From assembly GCA_013141505.1 (NCBI GenBank), contig JABFQX010000013.1:1-64000 (forward strand): DNA of 64,000 nucleotides. The letters run 5' to 3'. The notes under the pieces are model-generated. The model was not told the origin of the DNA. It worked only from the letters and a program-made list of their open reading frames with translations, and did no database searches. This DNA comes from Methyloglobulus sp. (lineage in GTDB: Bacteria; Pseudomonadota; Gammaproteobacteria; Methylococcales; Methylomonadaceae). The stretch's first letter is position 1, and each line of letters begins with the position of its first letter. Shown here in pieces: positions 1-7,912 of the stretch. Both the position numbers and the translations under genes were made by a program.

Positions 1-104
1 TGCCGCTGCCTACCATTGACGACGCCATCTTTGACGCAGCCCTCGCCGTGGTATTTTGGACAATTTGCCATCAAAACCCCATCAGAAATGAGGAGAGTTT
101 ATAA
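1..104 (+). CDS. C-terminal end of an unrecognised protein (partial)
   Basis: Reading frame 3 is open from the window edge to a TAA at 102-104 and would give a C-terminus of about 33 residues ending IRNEESL. The composition is protein-like (PLPTIDDAIFDAALAVVF), whereas frame 2 is closed early. Frame 1 is also open across the same bases, so the frame choice is not certain. No family is recognised from such a short piece. Confidence 0.35.
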   Translation, partial: PLPTIDDAIFDAALAVVFWTICHQNPIRNEESL

Positions 105-143
105 TGACTATATTAATTTAACAATACAAAATAAACAACCATT

Positions 144-590
144 ATGAAAAACGATATAAAGAGAAAACCCATAAAGATACCATTTCCCAACATTATCTTG
201 CTTATAAGCCTAAGTTTTATCAATGTTGGCTGTGGACACCACCCTGCTAAATATGATGTTGATTTAAGAAATACATCAGAAAATTTTGCAAATAAAATCT
301 CTCAAATATATCTTGAGAATAGTAACTTACGAAGTAAGGCTATATTATTAGAAGCATTAGATGATAATGCACACAGCAGTGACTCTCAATTGGCTATGAA
401 TTCAAAAGGTCAAGAAGCTATTTTCTTATCCGCTTTTGTAAGGGAGTCCGAATTAATAAAACAAGGCTACTCTTCTTCTGATAGTCAAAAAATAGTCGGT
501 CAAGAAATATCTTCTCGCGAATTACCAACTGCGGATTCTAACGAGAAAGCTTCTGTAAAGAAAATGCTATTAGGTACTTTAAGACCATAA
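144..590 (+). CDS. Small putative lipoprotein, function unknown
   Basis: The product has 148 residues. It has a basic N-terminus, a hydrophobic segment at about residues 16-29 and a possible but weak lipobox ending INVGC (Cys30), so a membrane-anchored lipoprotein is likely. The rest is hydrophilic and Ser/Asn-rich with no domain I recognise. The gene is clearly more AT-rich than the genes from 1.9 kb onward, and no good Shine-Dalgarno sequence precedes the ATG. Both are compatible with accessory or transferred DNA. Its stop codon lies inside the first copy of a 123-bp direct repeat that recurs beyond the toxin-antitoxin pair. Confidence 0.6.
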   Translation: MKNDIKRKPIKIPFPNIILLISLSFINVGCGHHPAKYDVDLRNTSENFANKISQIYLENSNLRSKAILLEALDDNAHSSDSQLAMNSKGQEAIFLSAFVRESELIKQGYSSSDSQKIVGQEISSRELPTADSNEKASVKKMLLGTLRP

Positions 591-706
591 GATGCGTGTA
601 TAGAATGCTGACGAGAAACGAGGCGTATCTTCTGGCTCTAATGATATTTGCTAATAGTTTGCCCTTAGCACTGGCGCAATCTTTATATTAATTTCAGCAT
701 TTTCTC
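584..706. repeat. 123-bp direct repeat, copy 1
   Basis: This block begins ACCATAAGATGCG and ends CAGCATTTTCTC. It recurs with the same length at 1425-1547; by eye about 85 percent of positions agree. The first 40 or so bases form an imperfect palindrome (AAGATGCG against CGTATCTT). The two copies bracket the toxin-antitoxin module. The origin is unknown: a duplicated spacer, a mobile-element end or a cassette boundary are all possible. Confidence 0.8.
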
Positions 707-813
707 CATCATCGGCGTAAGCCGAGTTATTACGCTCCAACGCGTGATGGGGTATAAACCCAATCAAAATCCTACGAACGAAGCAACATGCCACGTCCGG
801 CTGGTGGTTGCTA

Positions 814-1077
814 TTACCACCCCAGTTCAGAATGTGAACCCAGCCTAACCAATTGCAGTGTGTCGTTGCCTACTTTTCGGTAGATAAGCACCAAATCTGG
901 CTTGATGTGGCAATCCCGAAAATCTTTCCATTCACCATTGAGCGGGTGATCACAAAAGCGTTGCGGTAACATTTCGTCATTGGCAAGTTTCCATAGCACT
1001 TCAATAAAGGCGGCTTCAAAAGAACCGTGGCGTTTAAAATCGCGCTTAAATGCCGTTGTCCATTCAATCGTCCGCAC
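814..1077 (-). CDS. YafQ/RelE-family mRNA interferase toxin
   Basis: The product has 87 residues and resembles E. coli YafQ, a ribosome-dependent endoribonuclease of type II toxin-antitoxin systems. Recognisable elements are the DHPLNGEWKDFRDCHI stretch, the DLVLIYRK strand and the C-terminal RLGSHSELGW, which carries the family's catalytic-type histidine near the end. The start is a GTG at 1077. It overlaps the end of the upstream antitoxin gene by 14 bases, the usual arrangement for translational coupling of such pairs. The toxin follows the antitoxin in one operon, expected to be autorepressed by the complex. Confidence 0.85.
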   Translation of the reverse strand: MRTIEWTTAFKRDFKRHGSFEAAFIEVLWKLANDEMLPQRFCDHPLNGEWKDFRDCHIKPDLVLIYRKVGNDTLQLVRLGSHSELGW

Positions 1078-1327
1078 TCATTGCCTCATTAAATTGCTCA
1101 ACGCTGACAGCAGACGCTAAATTGCCTTGTCTGGCTTCCCGCATTGCTGCAACGGTTTCTGTATTGGGGCTTAACACGTCAAAAGGTAACTCATGATCAT
1201 GCGCGATGCGGGTTAGCATCAAGCGCACGGCATCGGATACCGTCAACCCCATTGCTGCCAATACGACGGCGGCTTCGTCTTTAATCGTGCTATCAATACG
1301 CGTTTGCACCAAAGCATTACTGGCCAT
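1064..1327 (-). CDS. DinJ/RelB-family antitoxin
   Basis: This is an 87-residue ribbon-helix-helix type antitoxin. The N-terminal segment (ALVQTRIDSTIKDEA) is the DNA-binding strand-helix, followed by the DinJ-like GLTVSDAVRLMLTRIA and a polar C-terminal toxin-binding part. A longer open frame exists upstream, but the ATG at 1327 is preceded by an excellent ribosome site (TAGGAGG) and begins at the conserved region, so I chose it. It is expected to neutralise the overlapping YafQ-like toxin and repress its own promoter. Confidence 0.85.
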   Translation of the reverse strand: MASNALVQTRIDSTIKDEAAVVLAAMGLTVSDAVRLMLTRIAHDHELPFDVLSPNTETVAAMREARQGNLASAVSVEQFNEAMSADD

Positions 1328-1424
1328 AAAACCTCCTAACGTTATTTTGAATGACATTGTAATGCAATAATGGGGTTGAGTCAAAATGCAGCCTTATTAA
1401 GGCTATCAGAGGGGTACATCAAGA

Positions 1425-1547
1425 ACCATAAGATGCGCGTATAGGATGCTACCGAGAAGCGAGGCGCATCTTATGGCTCTAATGGTATTAGCTAACAGTT
1501 TGTCCTTAACACTGGCGCACTCTTAATATTAATTTCAGCATTTTCTC
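1425..1547. repeat. 123-bp direct repeat, copy 2
   Basis: This is the second copy of the repeat at 584-706, in the same orientation, 841 bp further on. Its left end contains a perfect 9-base inverted repeat (AAGATGCGC / GCGCATCTT) around about 25 bases, which copy 1 preserves only imperfectly. It lies upstream of the antitoxin gene, outside the toxin-antitoxin reading frames. Confidence 0.8.
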
Positions 1548-1599
1548 AATCCCCCGCTTTTTTATCCTGAATCATGAGGGTAGGGATAGCGAAATTAAT

Positions 1600-1655
1600 C
1601 TTACAAAGACTTTTCGCTAGCGATTGTTAACATTTGTTTAGATTTTACTAAATTT
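1600..1655 (+). promoter_or_regulatory. Possible promoter and GacA-type half-site for the small RNA
   Basis: CTTACA at 1600-1605 equals the right half of the GacA box known upstream of Rsm/Csr small RNA genes and lies about 60 bases before the putative RNA start; the left half-site is poor. TTGTTA (1624-1629) and TACTAA (1646-1651), 16 bases apart, could be the -35 and -10 elements. All of this is weak motif matching. Confidence 0.3.
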
Positions 1656-1656
1656 A

Positions 1657-1775
1657 GTCGCTTTGCTGCCAGCTTGGTGGGATTACCAAGCTCCAGTACA
1701 CAGGAAGGTGTGCAGCCCAGGATTTTCCTGGCTAATGGGTTTCGGCAAACCCCTAACCGAAACGGCTTTTTTATT
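1657..1775 (+). ncRNA. Candidate Csr/Rsm-type regulatory small RNA
   Basis: The non-coding stretch folds into consecutive hairpins and ends in a T-run. Hairpin 1 has a perfect 8-bp stem (1671-1678 with 1685-1692) and a GGGATT loop. Hairpin 2 has a 6-bp stem (1696-1701 with 1708-1713) and an AGGAAG loop. Hairpin 3 (about 1714-1733) carries AGGA, but largely inside its stem. A terminator-like stem with TTTTTT follows. GGA in the loops of serial hairpins is the binding signature for CsrA/RsmA, and the length of about 118 nt is that of RsmX/RsmY. An alternative is a leader or attenuator for the FHA gene 160 bp downstream. Confidence 0.45.
1737..1775 (+). terminator. Rho-independent terminator of the small RNA
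   Basis: GTTTCGG (1739-1745) pairs with CCGAAAC (1757-1763), followed by GGCTTTTTT. A competing hairpin GGGTTT/AAACCC (1737-1742 with 1747-1752) uses the same left arm, so two mutually exclusive folds are possible here. Confidence 0.6.
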
Positions 1776-1935
1776 AACGTGTTGAAAAATTTTATTATTA
1801 TCGTTAAACCTATTTACAAGTCAGGTAAAGCTATTTGCTAGTTTGGTACAGTAGATATTGATAAACTTGACATTCAAACAAAATACATAACGAAAAAGTT
1901 AGAATTTTTATTTAATTTTCATTTTGAGCTAGCCG

Positions 1936-4653
1936 ATGCCGACATTCATTTCAGTGCCAACCATCTCAGATTCAGCATCTAAGTTAGTCCCTGTCTACAG
2001 CGTTGCCGCTAGCCCGCTTTCTGAACTCGACCGGCGGCATGATGATAAAGCTCAAGCCTTAGTTCCTATTGAACTCCGCGATTTTAACTTATACCCACAA
2101 GGCCTGACAGCTGTTAAGGCAGTCCGCCAAATGCTGGCCAAGGATGGCAAAGCCATTTCTTGGCTAGATAATCTTAGGCTTCATTGTAGCGTTAACTGCG
2201 ATGGCGGTAGCATTGAGCTTGGTTTTGCCTTGGCCTTGCTTTTCCATAAGCAAAATTTCGCGGTAAAAATCGTTGCCAGCGGCAAACTCGATTATGCCAG
2301 TGATGACGTTGTCATACAACAGGTCGATAAAATCCCGGAAAAGCTGGCACTGGTCAAAGATGAGTTGGCTAAAGAATCTTTACCAAAGAACAGCATCGTC
2401 ATCACCCCCAAGTTTTATACCGACAACACGGGTATCCCCCGGCTTATTGGAAGCTTACCGATTGTCGCCAGCCTTGCCGGCATGAATGTAAAAGTCATCC
2501 CTATCGAAAAATTAGCGGATGTTCTAAATATTGCGGAATTGTTTGGTAACAGCCCTTATAACCCAACCATAGTAGACACCATGCAAAAGATAATCATCAC
2601 CCATACTCTGGGCGCGAAAGCCAATCAGACCGAAATTATTGAAGCCACCGGTAAGGAATATCTCATCGGGCGCGATCCAAGTTGCCATATTGCTTTCGAC
2701 CAAGACGACTTGGTGAGCAGAAAACATTGCTCGCTGGAAATAAAAGACGATGGCCATTATTTTCTGGTCGATACCAGCCAAAATGGCACTTATGTGAATG
2801 TCCACAAAATCACCAGCCCTACCGAGCTGAATCCTGGCGATAAAGTGCAATTAGGGAAAAATGGCCCGCAGTTCGTTTTCGACCTAGACCCAAGACCAAA
2901 GCAATCCAAGCAAACCCGCCTTGAAGAAGTGCAATTGGCCGAGAAGATGGCACGAAATATGGCTGCAAAGACCAAAGAAACCGTAGCAAACATGGAGAAT
3001 GCAACCCGTAAATTGCTCAGCCAAGCCATCACGGTTCAACACCTGGACGGTGCCAACGCGCAGAAGAGCCAGAAATATGACCTTACCCCGCAAGAAGAAT
3101 TGGTATTCGGCAGGGACACCGCTTGCCAAGTGACCTTTGATGGCAACGATGTTGACATGGTCAGCCGGAAGCACTGCGCCATCAGCCTAGACAGCCAGAA
3201 TGCTTTTATTCTGGCCGATCACAGCACCAATGGGACGTTTCTTAACCAACAAAAAATTTCCGCGCCGACCGAAATAAAAACCAACGACCAAGTACAATTG
3301 GGCAAAAACGGCCCCAAACTTTTATTTATTGTTGACCCTAAAAACAAGCAAACCGTGCTACAAACCGAGCCAAGCTTGGAAGCCATCAAACAAAAGGCAT
3401 CAGCGCAGAGCATAGGTAAGGACACTACCATACGACTAATTAAGGAATCCATTGATCAATCCCAACAAAAATCCCGTAGAAATTTAGGGATTGCCGCTTT
3501 AGTCTTGGTACCAATCATCTTGGCTGGTTATTTTCTGACTCAGCAAAATAAGCCCTCCGCTGAGCCGCAACCAGTCGCACAAGCTAGAAAGCCAAGCGAT
3601 CCAGCACCCAATAAGCCGCTTTTATCTGCCGCCGACATCTTCAAACAATACGGCAATAGCACGGTCTTGATTGAAGCCAGTTGGAAGCTTATCCATACCG
3701 GCAGCGGCAAGCAACTATTCCAGAAAAAAGACTGCTTTATGAAGGACGGTAAATGTATTACCGAAGCCATGCCTTGGTACATACAACGTAATGGCGTGGT
3801 TGAACCTTATCTTGATGATACCGGCATTGCCATTGGCAAATCCCTCAGTGGTTCTGGCTTTGTGGTACATGAAGACGGCTACATACTCACCAATCGCCAT
3901 GTCGCCGCCAACTGGCATGCCCAAAGTTACCGTTTTCAATTCCCAGGCATTTTAGTACAGTGTGACGATGCGGCTTGTAACAAACCGGCTTACAAACTGA
4001 TGGATGAAAAATCCCCGCAGGAATATTTAGACTCCTTAAACCAATGGATTCCTTCAAAAACCAAAATGCTCGGGCAAAGCCCCATCAGCGGCAAAATCAT
4101 CGAAGGCCGCAACGATTACCTGGATATTACTTTTCCCGATAGCGAACATCGTATTCCAGGGCATTTGGTCGGTACTTCTGAATCTGCCGATGTCGCCATG
4201 ATAAAAATCGACGTGCCGCGCAAACTTCAACCAGTGCAGATCAGTAAAGATGACCAAGCCGCACCCGGCGAAAGCATCACCGTTATGGGTTTTCCGGGTA
4301 TATCGCCCGAAGTGGTCGCCAAAATAAAATCCCATGATCCTATAGGGGGAGAAAGTGCGGTGCATACCGTGCCCCAAGCGACCGTCACTACCGGCAACAT
4401 TGGCAAAATACTAAACGATACCAAACCTGACTCAGACCATATCAGCGATGTCTACAGCAGCATGGGCAATGTTTACCAACTTACCGTCAACGCCACCGGC
4501 AGCGGCAACAGTGGTGGTCCGGTGTTTAATGACAAAGGCCACGTAATCGGCTTGTTCACCTACAGCAAAAGCGACCAGAACGGCACCCAAATCACCTTTG
4601 CCGTACCCATCAAATATGGTCGCGAATTGATGGAAACTAGTTCTGCTAAATGA
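1936..4653 (+). CDS. Double-FHA, membrane-anchored HtrA-like serine protease
   Basis: The product has 905 residues. Residues about 55-205 form an alpha/beta segment whose GGSIELGFALALLF resembles the S5-type fold of Lon protease domains, without an evident catalytic Ser-Lys pair. Two FHA domains follow (about 225-315 and 375-465), each with the GRD..C and SRKHC..... NGT core motifs that bind phosphothreonine (Arg246, Arg393). One membrane segment spans about 517-536. A trypsin-like protease domain has His655 (NRHVA), Asp752 (DVAMIKI) and Ser859 (GSGNSGGP). The FHA domains should be cytoplasmic and the protease periplasmic. The stop overlaps the start of the PP2C gene, so it forms one operon with a phosphatase and kinase that can set the phosphorylation read by the FHA domains. 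The protease substrate is unknown. Confidence 0.9.
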   Translation: MPTFISVPTISDSASKLVPVYSVAASPLSELDRRHDDKAQALVPIELRDFNLYPQGLTAVKAVRQMLAKDGKAISWLDNLRLHCSVNCDGGSIELGFALALLFHKQNFAVKIVASGKLDYASDDVVIQQVDKIPEKLALVKDELAKESLPKNSIVITPKFYTDNTGIPRLIGSLPIVASLAGMNVKVIPIEKLADVLNIAELFGNSPYNPTIVDTMQKIIITHTLGAKANQTEIIEATGKEYLIGRDPSCHIAFDQDDLVSRKHCSLEIKDDGHYFLVDTSQNGTYVNVHKITSPTELNPGDKVQLGKNGPQFVFDLDPRPKQSKQTRLEEVQLAEKMARNMAAKTKETVANMENATRKLLSQAITVQHLDGANAQKSQKYDLTPQEELVFGRDTACQVTFDGNDVDMVSRKHCAISLDSQNAFILADHSTNGTFLNQQKISAPTEIKTNDQVQLGKNGPKLLFIVDPKNKQTVLQTEPSLEAIKQKASAQSIGKDTTIRLIKESIDQSQQKSRRNLGIAALVLVPIILAGYFLTQQNKPSAEPQPVAQARKPSDPAPNKPLLSAADIFKQYGNSTVLIEASWKLIHTGSGKQLFQKKDCFMKDGKCITEAMPWYIQRNGVVEPYLDDTGIAIGKSLSGSGFVVHEDGYILTNRHVAANWHAQSYRFQFPGILVQCDDAACNKPAYKLMDEKSPQEYLDSLNQWIPSKTKMLGQSPISGKIIEGRNDYLDITFPDSEHRIPGHLVGTSESADVAMIKIDVPRKLQPVQISKDDQAAPGESITVMGFPGISPEVVAKIKSHDPIGGESAVHTVPQATVTTGNIGKILNDTKPDSDHISDVYSSMGNVYQLTVNATGSGNSGGPVFNDKGHVIGLFTYSKSDQNGTQITFAVPIKYGRELMETSSAK

Positions 4654-5489
4654 AATTACTCATGTTGAACACAATACGACAAATACTCGGTTTTGCGCCA
4701 AAAATTGGCAATTATTCTTTAGCTGTCCATGCCCAGACCGATGTTGGTAGACAGCGAGACAACAACCAAGATAGCGCAGCTTACTGGCTCTCCGACGATA
4801 AAACAGCAGTGATAGCAGTAGTTGCCGATGGTATGGGCGGGCATCAAGGGGGCGAGGTTGCCAGTAAAATGGCGGTCGATATTGTCTTGAATGCGCTTAA
4901 AGCCGAGATGGCCTTGGGTGTCATTAACGGCAAGGCATTACAAGCCAGCTTTAACCAAGCCAACGCCGAAATTTACCAAACCGCGCAAAGCCAGCCAGAA
5001 CTTAACGGCATGGGAACAACCTTAGTCGCCTTGGTCATCCACCAAGGTAAATTGCACTATGCCAATGTCGGCGATAGCCGCTTGTATCGTATTCGGCAAG
5101 GTAACATCGAACAACTGTCTGAAGATCATTCCCTAGTTGCAGAATTACTGAAAGATGGTTTGATAACTCCAGAAAAAGCGGCTAAACATCCCGATAGACA
5201 TATTATTACCCGTTCAATAGGAACTCATGCGGGTGTAGAAGTAGATTCTGAGTCAGTAACTTTAAAAGCAGATGACCGCTTCTTACTTTGTTCCGACGGA
5301 TTACACGATTTAGTTAAACCTTCGGAAATTACTGATATTGTTAATATAAATGATACGAAAAAAGCCTGCGATGAGCTAGTTACGGCAGCCAATTTAGGTG
5401 GTGGACATGATAATATCGCCGTTTTAGTTGTTAATCTTATTGCAAAATCATTATCCGAAAAAAACTATAATCAAGGCCAATCTAAATGA
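4650..5489 (+). CDS. PP2C-family Ser/Thr protein phosphatase
   Basis: The product has 279 residues and dephosphorylates Ser/Thr phosphoproteins in the cytoplasm, using two metal ions. The family motifs are all present in order: GRQRDNNQDS, VADGMGGHQGGEVAS, GTTLVAL, NVGDSRLYRI, LCSDGLHDLV and GGHDNIAVLV. These give the metal-binding aspartates. The ATG overlaps the stop of the FHA-protease gene (ATGA), and its own stop overlaps the kinase start, so the three are translated in close coupling. It is most likely the partner that reverses the action of the downstream kinase. Confidence 0.95.
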   Translation: MKLLMLNTIRQILGFAPKIGNYSLAVHAQTDVGRQRDNNQDSAAYWLSDDKTAVIAVVADGMGGHQGGEVASKMAVDIVLNALKAEMALGVINGKALQASFNQANAEIYQTAQSQPELNGMGTTLVALVIHQGKLHYANVGDSRLYRIRQGNIEQLSEDHSLVAELLKDGLITPEKAAKHPDRHIITRSIGTHAGVEVDSESVTLKADDRFLLCSDGLHDLVKPSEITDIVNINDTKKACDELVTAANLGGGHDNIAVLVVNLIAKSLSEKNYNQGQSK

Positions 5490-7696
5490 ATCGGATAGGT
5501 AAATATATAATCGAACATGATGCCGATCAAGACAAACACCGAAAAGGCGGAATGGGGCAAATCCATAAAGGCTATGACCCATTTCTCAAATGTTATGTAG
5601 CGATAAAAACCTTACATCTAGATAAGGGCGATGCAATACCCTTAGAAAAAAAGTTAGAGCGCTTTCGATTGGAAGGTATCGCGCTTCGACGCCTTACTCA
5701 TAAAAACATTGTTCGCTTCTACGAATTTGATCAATTTGAAGATCAATTTTATTTGGTCATGGATTACATTGAAGGCACAACCATAAGGAAAATAATTGAT
5801 GAAAAAGGCAAGCTATCCTGGCGAGAAGTCATCGATTATGCCATTCAAGCCCTAGAGGGTTTAGTTCATGCCCATCAAAACAATATTTTCCATCGTGATT
5901 TAACGCCTTCGAACATGATGGTAAAAGAAGATGGTACGCTTATCCTCGTTGATTTTGGCATTTCACGAAATTCGGAGCAAAAAGGAGTCACTGGAGAAGG
6001 CAGCACAATTGGCACGCCTGAATATATGTCTCCAGAACAGCACTTAGCAGAAGAAGTTGATGCTAGTACTGATATCTATACCCTTGGGACAACACTATAT
6101 GAAGAGTTAACAGGTAAACTGCCCTTTTACGGAGAAGGTTTCAAAAAGGCCATCATAATAACCAGGCCTATGCCGTTACGGGAGTATGAACCAAGCATTC
6201 CAAAGCCATTGGAACAGATTATTCTAAAAGCTCTAGAGAAAAAACCGGAAAACCGTTTTACCAATGCCCAAGCCTTTATTGATGCTTTGGTGGAATGTCG
6301 CACGAAAATAGAAGCTGAAGAAAGGGATGGCAAAGCCAAAAAATCGTTTTGGCAAAAACTTTACCTGCATTTCAAACCCAAGCCAGACCCTTTAAAAGCA
6401 CCTCAAGACAGTTCTGACGACACGGTTCAAGTTAACCTAGACTTAAATAATGCCGAAGTGCCGAATGTCGGCAATGAGCAACCCCAGCCAGCACAAAGCG
6501 TAAATGTAGCTAAAACAAGAATACAAACCTCGACAGAATTACCGCGCGAACCTAAAGAAACCTATTTCCAGCCGCAAACAGAAGCCCCAGGCAAAACAGT
6601 AAGCCAACGCAATCCGATTAACATAGGGTTAACAAAAAACCGCAAAGCGATTATTGTGGTTTTATTGTCTGTGCTGGCTGCAACCCCCTTGACTAAGCAC
6701 TTAACTGGCGGTCAAAACCAAAACCCAGATGCAGATCAAAATAAATCTTCAGAGGTAGCAAAAATTGAAAATAAAACCAATCCCACCCCACCACCAACCA
6801 AAAAAACCTGGCAAACGCTGATTGCTGCACAGCCAATCCATAAATTAGAGGCCAAGCTTTCATCCGATGATTTAGCCACGTTAACCAACGCAGCGGATCA
6901 AGGCAACGTAGAAGTTCAGTTCTATCTCGCCCAGATGTACGGCTTAGGCAAGGGCGTTAGCAGAGATGAAGCAAAAGCTGACAACTGGTACGAGCAAGCC
7001 GCCAACAATAATCACGCCGAAGCGCAATTGCATCTTGGCCAACAATGGGTTGCGGACAAAGGCAACACAAAACATATCGAACAAGGTATTAAATGGTTAA
7101 CCCAAGCCGCTCGACAAAACAAAACTCAAGCTAAAGAATACCTTGGCACGCTTTTTCTGGAAGGTAAAAATCAGCCTTTAGATAAAAAAGAAGCGCAGGA
7201 ATGGATGGAATTAGTTGCCAAACAAGGCGACCCCAAACTGCAAAATAAACTGGGCAATCGCTTCTACGAAGGCAAAATAATCGATCGCGATCTATCTCAA
7301 GCCCTGCATTGGTTTAAACAAGCTGGAGACAAAGGCTTGGCTAAAGCACAACATAACGTTGGTTTTATGTACGAAGCCCAAAAAGAGATTAACACAGCGA
7401 GGATTTGGTATGAGAAAGCGGCTAAGCAAGGGTACACCAACGCACAAGTGAGTCTTGCAAGGCTAATCTGTACGCCCCAATGCAGTACACTGAAAGCCCA
7501 CAAACAATCGTTCGATTTGCTTAAACAAGCGGCAGGCAAAAAAAATCCGCAAGCCTTGCATAACCTTGCTAAATATTACCAAGTGGGTATACCCGGCTTA
7601 GTCCATAAAGACATCAAATATGCACAAATGCTGGAACAACAGGCTAAGGATGCTGAAGCAGCATTAACCAAAACGCCTACTACCAACAGTGAATAA
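5486..7696 (+). CDS. Ser/Thr protein kinase with membrane segment and Sel1 repeats
   Basis: The product has 736 residues. A Hanks-type kinase domain fills residues about 5-270, with a glycine loop around GGMGQIHKG, VAIK lysine Lys41, catalytic HRD Asp138, DFG Asp156 and the activation-segment GTPEYMSPEQ. A low-complexity linker follows, then a membrane segment near residues 388-405, then several Sel1-type repeats to the end (about 460-725), which should lie in the periplasm as a protein-binding solenoid. It overlaps the phosphatase gene by an ATGA. The expected role is to phosphorylate threonines bound by the two FHA domains encoded upstream. The external signal is unknown. No type VI secretion genes are nearby. 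Confidence 0.93.
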   Translation: MNRIGKYIIEHDADQDKHRKGGMGQIHKGYDPFLKCYVAIKTLHLDKGDAIPLEKKLERFRLEGIALRRLTHKNIVRFYEFDQFEDQFYLVMDYIEGTTIRKIIDEKGKLSWREVIDYAIQALEGLVHAHQNNIFHRDLTPSNMMVKEDGTLILVDFGISRNSEQKGVTGEGSTIGTPEYMSPEQHLAEEVDASTDIYTLGTTLYEELTGKLPFYGEGFKKAIIITRPMPLREYEPSIPKPLEQIILKALEKKPENRFTNAQAFIDALVECRTKIEAEERDGKAKKSFWQKLYLHFKPKPDPLKAPQDSSDDTVQVNLDLNNAEVPNVGNEQPQPAQSVNVAKTRIQTSTELPREPKETYFQPQTEAPGKTVSQRNPINIGLTKNRKAIIVVLLSVLAATPLTKHLTGGQNQNPDADQNKSSEVAKIENKTNPTPPPTKKTWQTLIAAQPIHKLEAKLSSDDLATLTNAADQGNVEVQFYLAQMYGLGKGVSRDEAKADNWYEQAANNNHAEAQLHLGQQWVADKGNTKHIEQGIKWLTQAARQNKTQAKEYLGTLFLEGKNQPLDKKEAQEWMELVAKQGDPKLQNKLGNRFYEGKIIDRDLSQALHWFKQAGDKGLAKAQHNVGFMYEAQKEINTARIWYEKAAKQGYTNAQVSLARLICTPQCSTLKAHKQSFDLLKQAAGKKNPQALHNLAKYYQVGIPGLVHKDIKYAQMLEQQAKDAEAALTKTPTTNSE

Positions 7697-7773
7697 CGTG
7701 CCATCAAAACAAGCTGGCAAAACCAGTATCTCATTAAAAATTAAGAAATCTTTGAACAAGTTGATTCCGATCA

Positions 7774-7858
7774 TGGTTCGACAAGCTCACCATTTATGCC
7801 CTTTAGGGTACGAACGAAATCACCCACTTACCGTTCGTCCAGAGCCTGTCGACGGGCT
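7774..7858. repeat. REP-type palindromic repeat, family 2, copy 1
   Basis: The ends GGTTCGACAAGCTC and GAGCCTGTCGACGGGC form inverted arms. The reverse complement of this block aligns along its length with 16234-16316 (shared GACAGGCTC, GGACGAACG, TAAGT, TTCGT and TTGTCGAACCA pieces). It sits in the 216-bp gap between the kinase gene and the Sel1 lipoprotein gene. Confidence 0.7.
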
Positions 7859-7912
7859 TAATCAGAGATTCCTTAACAAGAATAATTCAATACACTTTAC
7901 AGGACAATAACT

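Noticed and set aside
1335-1350. CCTAAC-GTTATT junction as a recombination core
   Set aside because: It is the complement of the antitoxin ribosome-binding site (TAGGAGG) and needs no other explanation.
584-1547. Integron attC sites around the toxin-antitoxin pair
   Set aside because: The length (123 bp) and module content are suggestive, but the repeats lack the RYYYAAC and GTTRRRY core sites and are not palindromic end to end.
7689-7910. 73-codon frame after the kinase gene
   Set aside because: It runs through the palindromic repeat, has repeat-derived sequence (FDKLTIYAL-like, RPEPVDG) and no ribosome site; it is a by-product of the repeat.
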